A stretch of 33,069 nucleotides of DNA from assembly GCF_014652335.1 (NCBI RefSeq), contig NZ_BMYP01000029.1, forward strand, positions 1-33,069, written 5' to 3'. Shown one piece after another: positions 9,265 through 18,219 of this stretch. Each line of letters begins with the position of its first letter. The stretch's first letter is position 1. Both the position numbers and the translations under genes were made by a program. The DNA comes from Vogesella fluminis (GTDB lineage Bacteria; Pseudomonadota; Gammaproteobacteria; Burkholderiales; Chromobacteriaceae). Under the pieces are notes generated by a model. It worked only from the letters and a program-made list of their open reading frames with translations. It did not search any database and was not told the DNA's origin.

Positions 9265-10023
9265 ATGTTACAGAAAGCTTTTGATACCAGTACGGCCAAG
9301 CAAACTGATCCGCTGTGGTGTGCCATCATGCAGCCAACTTATCTGCCATGGAGTGGATATTTCAATTTGATTGCCCGTGTGAAGCACTTTGTTTTCTTGG
9401 ATGATGTGCAATATGAGAGGCAGTCTTGGCAATGCCAAAACCGGATTTTGAGGCAAAAAGCAGCATTTTTTTTGCGTCTTCCTGTTATCAAAAGTCCACT
9501 CAACACCAAAATTGAAGACATTCTTGTTGATGGCACTGCGTGGCGCAAAGCTCATCGCGATCTGGTTTGGGAAAACTACCGTATCAGCCCGTACATTGAT
9601 CAGGTCATGGTCTTGTTTGATGATGCTTTTCTGGAAGATGAGCAGCAGCATCTGGCCGACATCAATATCAGCCTGATCAAGAATATTGCTACTGCACTGG
9701 CCCTGCCAACCCGGTTTGTACGGGCTCGTGATCTGGCTTGTGGCGGGCGACGCTCCGAGCATCTGGATGCTATTTGCCGGAAGCTGGGAGCCACTGATTA
9801 TTTGTCTCCGCAAGGTTCTGCGGCATATCTGGGGCAGGATGGTTTTACCAAGTTTGCCCGGGCCCGGTTGCATTTCCAGCAATTCGAGCCGATTCCCTAT
9901 CCACAAATTGGGGACGGGCAATTTGTCTCTTACCTGTCAATCATCGATCAGATCGCGCACTTGGGGCTAGCGGCAACGCGTGCCTATGTGACGGGGGAAA
10001 CCAATGAAGTTACCAGTTATTGA
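9265..10023 (+). CDS. WbqC-family protein
   Basis: A 252-residue WbqC-like protein, a family common in surface-polysaccharide and flagellar glycan clusters. The family signature is clear: IMQPTYLPWSGYF at 21-33, FLDDVQY at 44-50, QNR at 58-60 and a later SEHL (near residues 169-172). It starts nine bases after the methyltransferase stop, and its 3' end overlaps pseI by 20 bases, so it is in the same operon. The biochemical role is not settled; in this cluster it is one candidate for the missing N-acylation activity or for making an amide-linked Pse variant, which is speculation. Confidence 0.85.
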   Translation: MLQKAFDTSTAKQTDPLWCAIMQPTYLPWSGYFNLIARVKHFVFLDDVQYERQSWQCQNRILRQKAAFFLRLPVIKSPLNTKIEDILVDGTAWRKAHRDLVWENYRISPYIDQVMVLFDDAFLEDEQQHLADINISLIKNIATALALPTRFVRARDLACGGRRSEHLDAICRKLGATDYLSPQGSAAYLGQDGFTKFARARLHFQQFEPIPYPQIGDGQFVSYLSIIDQIAHLGLAATRAYVTGETNEVTSY

Positions 10024-11068
10024 AATCAGCGGCCGCAAAATTGGTGCTGGCTTTCCACCATATGTGGTGGCTGAAATGTCGGCCAACCATAATGGCAGTC
10101 TGGAGCGAGCATTTGCGACCATTCGTGCGGCCAAAGCCGCCGGTGCCGATGCCGTCAAACTGCAGACGTATACTGCAGATATGCTGACATTGGATATCCG
10201 TACTGAAGATTTTGCAGTGCAGGGTGGGCTGTGGGATGGCCAGAATCTGTATGACTTGTACAGTGCCGCACAGATGCCTCTGGAGTGGCATCCCCCTTTG
10301 TTTGAGTATGCGGCCAACTTGGGCATTACGCTATTCAGTACGCCATTTGCCGAAAGTGCAGTGGATCTGCTGGAAGACCTTAATGCTCCGGCCTACAAGA
10401 TTGCTTCCTGTGAAATTGTTGATGTCGGCTTGATCCGCTATGCCGCTTCGACAGGTAAGCCATTGATTATTTCTACTGGCATGGCCAGTGTGGATGACAT
10501 TCATGAGGCGATTGCCGCGGCATACGATGGTGGTTGCCGGCAGCTGGCTATTTTGCATTGTGTCAGCGGTTACCCGGCACCAGCGACAGATTACAACCTG
10601 CGTACCCTGCTGGATATGCAGCAGCGATTTGGCCATGTAGTCGGACTGTCTGATCACACCCTGGAATCGGCAACTGCAGTGGCCAGTGTGGTTTTTGGGG
10701 CGGCGCTGATTGAAAAACACTTCACTTTGGATCACCTTGATGGAGGTGTTGACGAAGCTTTTTCGCTGGATCCATCAGCATTTGCCAGTTTATGTCGTGA
10801 TGTGAAAACGGCTTGGCAGGCACTGGGTCAGGTTGATTATGCGGTTAAAAGCAGCGAGCAAGGTAATCTTAAATTCCGCCGCTCATTGTATTTTGTTAAG
10901 GATTTGCAGCCAGGAGACCTCATCACTCCGGATGCTGTTCGCTCGGTCCGTCCGGCCTTCGGGTTAGCACCGAAATATCTGGCCAGTATCCTCGGCTGTC
11001 GTCTTGTTCAGCCGGTAACTTATGGCTGTCCAGTGACATGGGAAGTTCTTGATAAAACAGCTGGATAA
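10004..11068 (+). CDS. pseI: pseudaminic acid synthase
   Basis: A 354-residue NeuB-family enzyme that condenses the 2,4-diacetamido sugar with phosphoenolpyruvate to give Pse. The TIM-barrel part begins with EMSANHNGSLERA and includes KLQTYTADMLT, FSTPF, YKIASCEI and GLSDHTLE; the C-terminal ~70 residues form the SAF/antifreeze-like domain (SLYFVKDLQPGDLIT). ATG 10004 has a GGGGGAA site and overlaps the WbqC gene. It is the last of the recognised biosynthetic genes; a 76-base AT-rich gap follows before the TPR gene. Confidence 0.92.
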   Translation: MKLPVIEISGRKIGAGFPPYVVAEMSANHNGSLERAFATIRAAKAAGADAVKLQTYTADMLTLDIRTEDFAVQGGLWDGQNLYDLYSAAQMPLEWHPPLFEYAANLGITLFSTPFAESAVDLLEDLNAPAYKIASCEIVDVGLIRYAASTGKPLIISTGMASVDDIHEAIAAAYDGGCRQLAILHCVSGYPAPATDYNLRTLLDMQQRFGHVVGLSDHTLESATAVASVVFGAALIEKHFTLDHLDGGVDEAFSLDPSAFASLCRDVKTAWQALGQVDYAVKSSEQGNLKFRRSLYFVKDLQPGDLITPDAVRSVRPAFGLAPKYLASILGCRLVQPVTYGCPVTWEVLDKTAG

Positions 11069-11144
11069 TAAAGTATTTTATAAAATTCAATATTCTATCT
11101 GATGATTAATTACTAATGTCAAGTATTGATTTTAGGATGCAACT

Positions 11145-13067
11145 ATGAATCAGCATATTTCTGGGAAATATCTGCAAGCTTTTAATGGTGGGGATGATTC
11201 AAGGGCCATCCGGTTGGCGAAGAAACATCTGGAAAAACATCCGCAAGATATAGTTGCAGCTGGCACTCTAGCCTCGGCATTGATGCGTCAGGAAAGATTT
11301 TCTGAAGCAATTCCTTTTTTCAATCAGGTACTGAAAGTGCAGCCTGATAATCAGCCTATGCAGCTGAATCGTATCTCTTGCTGGCTGGCTACTGATAATG
11401 CTGTTATTGCAATTGAGCATTTGCATGAACTATTGGCACATTCGAATAATCGATCTGAACTATGGGATGCCTTAGGGCAGGCAAATGTAAAAATCGGTAG
11501 ATATCCGGAGGCCTACAGGGCTTTTTGCCAGGCATTGGTATTGCCGGGTTGTCCTGAATCAGTCTATATAAATTTGCTCTATCTTTTTCTGGAGCATGAG
11601 CTTTTTGATGCTGATACCGGTCCCCTTGCGAAATGGATTGAAAATCCGAAAACACATCCTGCCTTGCGCCTGAATTATGCAACAGTATTACATCGGCGGA
11701 CACGGTTCATCGAGGCGCATGATTTATGGTTAAAGTTACTGGCTGATCTCCCACAGTATCCTGATGTTGCTGATAGCACGTATGCCCAGCTTTATGCCAA
11801 TCTTGCAGGAGTTTGTATTGAGTTAAGCCGGATAGAGGATGCTCTCATCTATTGCAATAAGGCAGAACAATATGGCTATGCCGCTGAGCAACTGCTAGGT
11901 TATCGTGCACAGCTATGTCGTACCCAGGGCCTATATGGGCAGGCAATGGATTATGCACAAGAAGCTATTCAGCATAACCCGGAATTCGATGGCATGTTCA
12001 GTTTGCAGGGGGGGCTGTTATTGGACTACGGAGATGTGGCGGAGTCTTGGCGCGCACACCAGAAGGCCTTGGTGTTATCTCCGGATAACCGTCAATTTCA
12101 GTTTGTTGCTGCATTCACTTGTTTTGCCCTCAGGGATGACTTGCGAGAGGCTTGGGCCTTATATGAAGGCCGCTGGTTTAATCCGCGTACCGGCTGCAAG
12201 TCAGTATTGCCCTGGCCGGAATGGCAGGGAGGCAAGCAACAAGGACGGTTGTTGCTTTACCGAGAGCAAGGGCTGGGTGATGAGATATTCTGGGCATCAA
12301 TGTTTGGGGAGGTGAGCCAGTACTTTGATGCGGTGTTGTGTGTTTGCCATGAAAAATTGCAGACACTCTTTTCCCGGTCTTTTCCGGATATCGTATTTGT
12401 TGCAGACCGCCCATCTTCACATCCGCTGGTATTCGAGCAATTCACTAGCCAATTATCAATCGGTAGTCTTGGTGCGATACTGCGCCCTCATCGTAGTAAC
12501 TTCGCCCATACGCCAGAATCCTTTCTGATTGCAGATCCTGTGCGAGCAGAGCATTGGCGGCAGCGTTTGTCCCGGCTTGGAACCGGTTTGAAGGTAGGCC
12601 TGGCTTGGCGCAGTGTGGATTTGACTGGTGGCCGTGGCATTCACTATCCACCGCTGCCCGAGCTAAAACCATTGTTGCAAGTACACGGAATCGAGTTCAT
12701 TAATCTGCAATATTGCGCCACAGCGGAAGAGTGTGCCGAAATCGAGAGCATGCTGGGGCGGCCATTTTATAACTTCAGAGAAGTAGATCATTTTGATGAC
12801 CTGGATGCGTCCGCGGCATTGATGGCAGCATGCGATGTTGTTATTGCCCCTTGCACCGCAACGGCGGCATTGGCTGCGGCAGTAGGGGTGCCAGTACTGG
12901 AACTGGAAGCGGTAGCGGTGAATGGTTTTCAGCTGGGGCAGCAGCAAAGCCCGTGGGTACCGATGATGACCCGGTTTGGCAAACAGCCGGATGAACCATG
13001 GTCTGTGGTGGTTGAGCAGGTAGCATTGGTGATATGGCAGTTGCAGCAAGAGCACTGCCGGACATGA
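11145..13067 (+). CDS. TPR-repeat glycosyltransferase, candidate flagellin Pse transferase
   Basis: A 640-residue protein. Roughly the first 330 residues are tandem tetratricopeptide repeats (recurrent A-x3-Y/F-x-Q-A/V-L...P pattern). The C-terminal ~280 residues look like a GT-B glycosyltransferase half related to the TPR-linked bacterial O-glycosyltransferases, with GLKVGLAWRS, a D-x-A-A-L-M-A-A-C-D-V-V segment and a sugar-nucleotide-type ATAALAAAVGVPVLELE motif. AGGA lies seven bases before the ATG. It sits between pseI and fliC, and no Maf-type transferase is present, so it is the best candidate for attaching the sugar to Ser/Thr of flagellin. Transfer function is inferred. The gene is AT-richer than the flagellar genes after it. 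Confidence 0.75.
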   Translation: MNQHISGKYLQAFNGGDDSRAIRLAKKHLEKHPQDIVAAGTLASALMRQERFSEAIPFFNQVLKVQPDNQPMQLNRISCWLATDNAVIAIEHLHELLAHSNNRSELWDALGQANVKIGRYPEAYRAFCQALVLPGCPESVYINLLYLFLEHELFDADTGPLAKWIENPKTHPALRLNYATVLHRRTRFIEAHDLWLKLLADLPQYPDVADSTYAQLYANLAGVCIELSRIEDALIYCNKAEQYGYAAEQLLGYRAQLCRTQGLYGQAMDYAQEAIQHNPEFDGMFSLQGGLLLDYGDVAESWRAHQKALVLSPDNRQFQFVAAFTCFALRDDLREAWALYEGRWFNPRTGCKSVLPWPEWQGGKQQGRLLLYREQGLGDEIFWASMFGEVSQYFDAVLCVCHEKLQTLFSRSFPDIVFVADRPSSHPLVFEQFTSQLSIGSLGAILRPHRSNFAHTPESFLIADPVRAEHWRQRLSRLGTGLKVGLAWRSVDLTGGRGIHYPPLPELKPLLQVHGIEFINLQYCATAEECAEIESMLGRPFYNFREVDHFDDLDASAALMAACDVVIAPCTATAALAAAVGVPVLELEAVAVNGFQLGQQQSPWVPMMTRFGKQPDEPWSVVVEQVALVIWQLQQEHCRT

Positions 13068-13068
13068 A

Positions 13069-13082
13069 AGCAGAATTCTGCT
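13069..13082. repeat. perfect 14-bp palindrome upstream of fliC
   Basis: AGCAGAATTCTGCT at 13069-13082 is perfectly palindromic and lies 11 bases before the sigma-28 -35 element. No T-run follows on the plus strand, so it is not a normal terminator for the gene before it. It could be a regulator-binding site. Confidence 0.45.
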
Positions 13083-13092
13083 GAAAAAATCC

Positions 13093-13119
13093 TAAAGTCT
13101 TGTTGGTGACGGACGATAA
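13093..13119 (+). promoter_or_regulatory. sigma-28 (FliA) promoter of fliC
   Basis: TAAAGTCT (13093-13100), an 11-base spacer and GACGATAA (13112-13119) match the FliA consensus TAAAGTTT-N11-GCCGATAA closely. It lies 88 bases before the fliC start, with no gene between, so flagellin is a late-class flagellar gene. Confidence 0.88.
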
Positions 13120-13207
13120 CTTGTCTGAGGCAAGGATACCGGCGAGCAAGCAGTGATTCTGACGACGGGCCCTGAACTGCCGATTTATGTCCCAAGGAGA
13201 CTTAAAC

Positions 13208-14662
13208 ATGCTTACCATCAACACCAACGTGGCTTCGCTGAACTCGCAGCGTAATCTGTCCGGTTCCCAAAGCGCCTTGTCCACCTCGCTGCAGCGCCTG
13301 TCCTCCGGTCTGCGCATCAACAGTGCCAAGGACGATGCTGCTGGTCTGGCCATTTCCGAGCGCATGAGCGGCCAGGTCCGCGGTATGGACCAGGCACGTC
13401 GCAACGCCAACGACGGCGTATCGATGGCGCAGACTGCCGAAGGCGCGCTGTCTTCCGCTGGTAACATCCTGCAGCGTATCCGCGAGCTGGCGGTGCAGTC
13501 GTCCAACTCCAGCAACTCGGCATCCGACCGCCAGGCCCTGCAGTCCGAAGTGACGCAGCTGACTTCCGAGCTGGACCGCATTTCCCAGACCACCGAATTC
13601 AACGGCCAGAAGCTGCTGGACGGTTCGTCCGGTACCCTGACCTTCCAGGTCGGTGCCAACGCCAACCAGACTATTTCGGCAACCGGCTCCAACTTCCGTA
13701 CCAGCAACTACGGCAATAATAATGTCACAAAAGCCCAAGCTACGACTAACTCTGCTACAAGCTTGGTATCGACACAGGCTATTACTGTCGCTGGTTCTCT
13801 TGGTTCTAAAGCCTACACAACGAAGACAGGTGATTCTGCCAAGACCATTGCCGCAGGGATCAATCAGCTGACTTCGCAAACCGGTGTGAAGGCCGAAGCC
13901 AAAACCGAAGCCAACTTGGCGCTGGGTGCCAGCGGCACCTTCTCTATCGATATTACTTCTGATAATGCCACTGCGCAGACCATATCGTTCCGTACTGGTG
14001 CCACTGTTGCCAATGCCGATGACTACGCCGAGGCAATCAATGCGATCAATGCTGCCAGCGGCAAAACCGGCGTTACTGCCGAGTATGATCCGGATTCGTT
14101 GGGTGGCATCAAGCTGACCAATGCCAGTGGTGCCGATATCAAGATTGACAACAAAACAGGTTCTTCCGATATTACGTTGGCAACTTATAACAACACTGGT
14201 ACGACTCCTGCACTGGTAGCTTCCGGTGGTGCTACTGCCAGCACCAAGAGTGTGATTGCAGTCGGTACCGTAACATTCGACTCTGACAAGAGCTTTGTTG
14301 TGACTGATGCAGGTTCCGGTCTGGCGTTGAGTGGTTCGTCGTCACTGAAAACCGTGGCCTCGCTGGATGTGACTTCGTTTGCCAATTCACAGAAAGCGAT
14401 CAAGATCGTTGACTCCGCCCTGCAGGCGATCAACGGCCAGCGCGCCCAGTTCGGTGCCTTGCAGTCCCGCTTCGAGAACACCATCTCCAACCTGCAGACA
14501 TCGTCGGAGAACCTGAGTGCCTCGCGTAGCCGTATTCAGGATACCGACTTTGCTTCAGAAACGGCTAAACTGAGCCGTAACCAGGTGCTGCAGCAGGCGG
14601 GTACCGCCATGCTGGCACAGGCCAACCAGCTGCCGCAGAACGTACTGTCGCTGCTGCGTTAA
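13208..14662 (+). CDS. fliC: flagellin
   Basis: A 484-residue flagellin, the filament subunit exported through the flagellar type III system. The D0/D1 N-terminus ([20 protein letters not shown]) and C-terminus (ending [12 protein letters not shown]) are typical. The central ~220 residues, about 170-390, are a Ser/Thr-rich hypervariable part with two flagellin hook-IN-type segments, each around an [16 protein letters not shown] helix. These Ser/Thr residues are plausible O-glycosylation sites for the Pse cluster upstream. ATG 13208 has AAGGAG just before it. The central part has different base composition and codon use from the conserved ends, as expected for a diversifying surface region. 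Confidence 0.97.
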   Translation: MLTINTNVASLNSQRNLSGSQSALSTSLQRLSSGLRINSAKDDAAGLAISERMSGQVRGMDQARRNANDGVSMAQTAEGALSSAGNILQRIRELAVQSSNSSNSASDRQALQSEVTQLTSELDRISQTTEFNGQKLLDGSSGTLTFQVGANANQTISATGSNFRTSNYGNNNVTKAQATTNSATSLVSTQAITVAGSLGSKAYTTKTGDSAKTIAAGINQLTSQTGVKAEAKTEANLALGASGTFSIDITSDNATAQTISFRTGATVANADDYAEAINAINAASGKTGVTAEYDPDSLGGIKLTNASGADIKIDNKTGSSDITLATYNNTGTTPALVASGGATASTKSVIAVGTVTFDSDKSFVVTDAGSGLALSGSSSLKTVASLDVTSFANSQKAIKIVDSALQAINGQRAQFGALQSRFENTISNLQTSSENLSASRSRIQDTDFASETAKLSRNQVLQQAGTAMLAQANQLPQNVLSLLR

Positions 14663-14702
14663 TCGAGGTGCGCGAGGGCCTGGCTCTCCTGTAACCCAGC
14701 GT

Positions 14703-14731
14703 GCCTGGCGTGGCCTCCACGCCAGGCTTTT
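14703..14731 (+). terminator. terminator between fliC and flaG
   Basis: A perfect 11-bp stem, GCCTGGCGTGG (14703-14713) with CCACGCCAGGC (14717-14727), a 3-base loop and TTTT. It should stop most fliC transcripts, which sets flagellin level apart from flaG-fliD-fliS-fliT. Confidence 0.9.
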
Positions 14732-14748
14732 CGTCTTGGAGGTGTACT

Positions 14749-15156
14749 ATGTCGTCATTATCGCCACTGTTGCCTGTTGCCACGCCGGCGGCCACACCCT
14801 TGTCTGACACTGCGGGCCGTACGGCGCCGTTGCCGGCCCAGCAGGCCAGCGCCCCGACGGTGCCGGTTTCCGCCTCTGCGGTACAGGCGCTCTCCAGCAC
14901 CGCTGCCGGCAGCCAGGGCAAGAACGTGGCGGACAAGGAAGAGCTGACGCAGGCTACGGAAAAGATCAGCAAGCTGGTCGCCACCTTTGCCAGCGAGCTG
15001 AACTTTTCCATCGATGAAGATCTGGGCGTGCCGGTCGTGAAGGTGATCGACAAGCACACCGACAAGGTGATCCGCCAGATTCCGACCGAAGAAGTGCTGG
15101 AAATGTCCAAGAACCTGGACAAGCTGGTCGGTGTTCTGTATCAGAGCAAGGCGTGA
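14749..15156 (+). CDS. flaG: FlaG-family flagellar protein
   Basis: A 135-residue FlaG protein, thought to affect filament length. The N-terminal half is low-complexity (Ala, Pro, Ser, Thr); the conserved C-terminal domain, about residues 65-135, contains LNFSIDEDLGVPVVKVID and VIRQIPTEEVLEMSK, the FlaG signature. ATG 14749 follows GGAGG. It lies between fliC and fliD as in many Pseudomonas and betaproteobacterial clusters, and only 18 bases after the fliC terminator, so its transcription depends on read-through or an unrecognised promoter. Confidence 0.92.
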   Translation: MSSLSPLLPVATPAATPLSDTAGRTAPLPAQQASAPTVPVSASAVQALSSTAAGSQGKNVADKEELTQATEKISKLVATFASELNFSIDEDLGVPVVKVIDKHTDKVIRQIPTEEVLEMSKNLDKLVGVLYQSKA

Positions 15157-15219
15157 TTTTGATGGCAGCAGGCGTGGCGCCGGCGGGTGTCGCGACGGAA
15201 TAATGGCGGGAGGCATATC

Positions 15220-17199
15220 ATGGCATTGAGTTCGAGCGGTCTTGGTTCCGGGATGGATATTGACGGCCTGGTTTCCAAGCTGATGAATATTGAAACCCGC
15301 CCTTTATTGCAGCTGCAGCAGAAACAGCAGGTTTTCGAAAGCAAGATCTCGGCGGTCGGCCAGGTCAAGAGTGGTCTGGCATCGTTCCAGTCTGCGCTGA
15401 AGGCGCTGCAGGACCCGGCCAAGTACCAGACGCTGGCGGCGACATCTTCCGACAAGGACGTGGCCGAGATCAGTGCCGGCGCCAAGGCACCGGTAGGCGG
15501 TTTCAGCCTGAAGGTGGAAACGTTGGCCGCAGCGCAGAAGCTGTCGTCGGGTATCTTCACCAGCAGCAAGACCGCCATCAATGGCGCGACCGAGGAGACG
15601 CTCAGCTTTTCCTTTGGCACCACCTCCGGTGCCACCTTCACGCCGCTATCCGGCTCGACCCAGAAAGATGTCAAGATCCCGGCCAATGCCACGCTGGAGC
15701 AGATGCGCGATGCAGTCAACAAGGCCAATATCGGTGTCAGTGCCAGTATCGTGAATGACGGCAGCGGCTACCGGCTGATCTATTCCTCCGGCAAGACCGG
15801 CACCGAGAGCACGCTGAAGGTAACGGCGGCGGGTGGTGCCACTTCACCGCTGGCGAACCTGACCCACGATCCGGCAGGGACGACCATGACGGTGCTGCAG
15901 GCGGCCAAGGATTCCGTTTTCTATGTTGACGGCCTGAGAATTACCAAGCAGTCCAACACCGTCAGCGATGCCATCGATGGCGTGACGCTGACGCTGAAGA
16001 AAGAGCAGGAAGCGGGCGATGCGGCGCTGAAGATGAATGTCAGCCGCGATACGGCCGGCATCAAGAAAACACTGGAGGATTTTGTAAAGTCGTATAACGA
16101 CTTTACCAAGGTCCTGAAAGAGACGACGGCATCGGCACCGGGCAAGACTCCGGGAGAGGCCGGTTCGTCGTCGCCGTTGAGCGGAGTTTCGGCGATTCGC
16201 GGCATCGAAACGCAACTGCGTGCCGCTTTCGGTACGGCGAGCAACAATAGCGGCAGCTACCAGGTTGCCAGCCAGCTGGGGCTGAGTTTTTCCAAAGATG
16301 GCAGCCTGAGCCTGGATTCGGCCAAGCTGAGCAAGGCGATCGAGGCCGCGCCGGACGACGTGGCCAGGTTTTTTGCCACCGGTGCCCAGATCGATGGCAA
16401 GGGCATGTCCTATGTGTCGAGTACTGCCAAGACCGTGGCCGGCAGCTACGAAGTCTCCGTCAGCGCCCTGACCAATGGCTACAATCAGGCCGCTAGCGTG
16501 CCGACGCTGCCGGTATCCGGCACCAATGTCTTTTCTGTCATGATTGACAGCACCACGGTCAATACCCAGGTAACCGGCACCTATAACAGTGCCACCGAAT
16601 TGGCCAAGGCGCTGGAGACGGCAATCAACAGCGATGTCGGCCTGACGGCGGCCAAGGGGCAGGTTTCGGTTTCGGTCGATGAAGATAGCGGCAAATTGCT
16701 GATTTCTTCAGTCAAGACCGGTGCCGAATCCAAGGTCAATGTGCTGAGCGGCCTGGATTTTGCCGGCTTTGCCGCTGGCAGTGGTGTGGATGGCTCGGCG
16801 AGTGTGGCCGGTACCATCGGCGGCTACGCGGCCCGGGGCGACGGCAGCAAGCTGATCGGCGCAGTCGGTACCCCGGTGGAGGGCCTGACCATCGATATCA
16901 GCGGTGGTACCATCGGTGACCGTGGCTCGCTGACCTACACCCAGGGTTTCTCCTTCAATCTGGACAAGAAGCTGGAGGGGATGCTCAGCACCAACGGCAC
17001 GCTCGATTCGTTTGACAAGGGTTTGAATGCATCGCTGAAAGACTTGCAGAAGCAGCAGGACGTTGTGTCCAAGCGCCTGACGGCGACCGAGGCGCGCTAC
17101 AGGGCCCAGTTCAATGCCATGGACCGCCTGCTGGCGCAACTGAATGCCAGCAGCACCTTCCTGAGCCAGCAAATCAGCAGCATGCAAAGTAGTTCCTGA
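15220..17199 (+). CDS. fliD: flagellar filament cap protein FliD
   Basis: A 659-residue FliD (HAP2), which forms the cap under which flagellin subunits fold. The N-terminal FliD domain starts MALSSSGLGSGMDIDGLVSKL and the C-terminal domain ends in a coiled coil (QQDVVSKRLTATEARYRAQF) and FLSQQISSMQSSS. The middle contains flagellin-hook-IN-like segments. It is longer than the ~470 residues of enterobacterial FliD, owing to extra central domain sequence between about residues 400 and 560. ATG 15220 follows GGGAGG. It leads into fliS and fliT. Confidence 0.94.
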   Translation: MALSSSGLGSGMDIDGLVSKLMNIETRPLLQLQQKQQVFESKISAVGQVKSGLASFQSALKALQDPAKYQTLAATSSDKDVAEISAGAKAPVGGFSLKVETLAAAQKLSSGIFTSSKTAINGATEETLSFSFGTTSGATFTPLSGSTQKDVKIPANATLEQMRDAVNKANIGVSASIVNDGSGYRLIYSSGKTGTESTLKVTAAGGATSPLANLTHDPAGTTMTVLQAAKDSVFYVDGLRITKQSNTVSDAIDGVTLTLKKEQEAGDAALKMNVSRDTAGIKKTLEDFVKSYNDFTKVLKETTASAPGKTPGEAGSSSPLSGVSAIRGIETQLRAAFGTASNNSGSYQVASQLGLSFSKDGSLSLDSAKLSKAIEAAPDDVARFFATGAQIDGKGMSYVSSTAKTVAGSYEVSVSALTNGYNQAASVPTLPVSGTNVFSVMIDSTTVNTQVTGTYNSATELAKALETAINSDVGLTAAKGQVSVSVDEDSGKLLISSVKTGAESKVNVLSGLDFAGFAAGSGVDGSASVAGTIGGYAARGDGSKLIGAVGTPVEGLTIDISGGTIGDRGSLTYTQGFSFNLDKKLEGMLSTNGTLDSFDKGLNASLKDLQKQQDVVSKRLTATEARYRAQFNAMDRLLAQLNASSTFLSQQISSMQSSS

Positions 17200-17227
17200 A
17201 GCAGATAACATCAATTAAGGCTTGATC

Positions 17228-17671
17228 ATGGCACTTTCCCGGCAGATGCAGGCCGCTTACGGCCGCTCCGCGCTTGAGACCGAAGTCTTGGCAGCAACCC
17301 CCCATAAACTGGTGCTCATGTTGCTGGATGGGGCGCTGCAGGCGATCCGGCGCGCAAAAATCGCAATGGAAGCCGGACAAATCGCAGACAAGGGCATGCT
17401 GATCGGCAAGGCGATCTCTATCGTGGACGAAGGCTTGCGCCTGGCGCTTGATCACGACAAGGGTGGCGACATCGCCAGCAATCTTGACCAGCTCTACGAA
17501 TACTGCACCCGCCAGCTGTTCCAGGCGAACATCAATAATGATCCCGCGCTGCTGGACCAGGTGTGCGCACTGTTGAATGAAATCCGTGATGCCTGGGCGC
17601 AGATCGGTGTGCCCGCCAACACGCAGGGTAGTGTGCCGGGTGAAACAGGGAAAATCTATGGCGCAGCCTGA
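17228..17671 (+). CDS. fliS: flagellin export chaperone FliS
   Basis: A 147-residue four-helix-bundle chaperone that binds the flagellin C-terminus and prevents premature polymerisation. Typical blocks are AYGRSALETEVLAATPHKLVLMLLDGAL near the start, KGMLIGKAISIVDEGLRLALD and the LYEYCTRQLFQAN segment. ATG 17228 has AAGG upstream; a TTG six bases before is in frame but less likely. Its 3' end overlaps the fliT-like gene by 14 bases. Confidence 0.93.
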   Translation: MALSRQMQAAYGRSALETEVLAATPHKLVLMLLDGALQAIRRAKIAMEAGQIADKGMLIGKAISIVDEGLRLALDHDKGGDIASNLDQLYEYCTRQLFQANINNDPALLDQVCALLNEIRDAWAQIGVPANTQGSVPGETGKIYGAA

Positions 17672-17978
17672 GCTGACGGAAGACTGGCGCAACTGGCTGT
17701 TGTTGGCGCGGGCGCTGTCGGCCGCGGTCGAGACGCAGGACTGGGAGCGGGCGGTGGTGCTGGCGGAGCAACTGGTGGCGGCACAGGCGACGCTGTCGCC
17801 GTTGTCGGCATTGCCTGCCGATGCGTGCGACGGGGTATTGCCCGAGCTGCTTGATGCCCAGCGTCTGCTGCAGGATCTGGCGCAGCAGGTCTCCACCAGC
17901 AAGGGCCGGCTGCAACCGGAACTTGCATTGCTGAAAACGCGACAGAACCTGCTTTCTGCCTACAAGAGCAGCCCCTGA
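17658..17978 (+). CDS. fliT: FliT-like flagellar chaperone
   Basis: A 106-residue helical protein, directly after and overlapping fliS. In this position FliT binds the cap protein FliD and, in enterobacteria, the master regulator FlhDC. The sequence is low-conservation, as FliT is, with LLLARALSAAVETQDWERAVVLAEQ as the first amphipathic helices and a C-terminal LLKTRQNLLSAY. ATG 17658 follows AGGGA. The name rests largely on size, helicity and location, so the call is good but not certain. Confidence 0.75.
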   Translation: MAQPELTEDWRNWLLLARALSAAVETQDWERAVVLAEQLVAAQATLSPLSALPADACDGVLPELLDAQRLLQDLAQQVSTSKGRLQPELALLKTRQNLLSAYKSSP

Positions 17979-17989
17979 CAGGGGCCGTT
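17971..17989 (+). terminator. possible terminator at the end of fliT
   Basis: GCCCCT (17971-17976) pairs with AGGGGC (17980-17985) over a 3-base loop, followed by CGTTTT. It includes the fliT stop codon. The stem is short and the T-run modest. Confidence 0.5.
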
Positions 17990-18219
17990 TTGCCATGCAG
18001 GCCGTGGATTCGTGCATGGTGGTCGAGCTGTAAACGGCACTGTTATCCTGCTGATTGCGTGCCATATTAAAAACAGTGTTGCCGTACCGCTCCGTGTTCC
18101 CGGATGACAGGGGCAGGCCGGCATCGCTTGTGATCGTTACCCTGCCAGCATCAACAAGCTTGAGGACATTCACCCTTTGCCTGGGCGTGAGGTGTGTCCG
18201 TGTTACCGGAGTCGTGATC

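Noticed and set aside
13069-13082. Palindrome after the TPR gene as a terminator
   Set aside because: No loop of usable size with a following T-run on the plus strand; kept only as a repeat.
18031-18057. Sigma-28-like sequence TAAACGGC-N11-GCTGATTG before the DUF2802 gene
   Set aside because: Too many mismatches in both elements compared with the clear fliC promoter.
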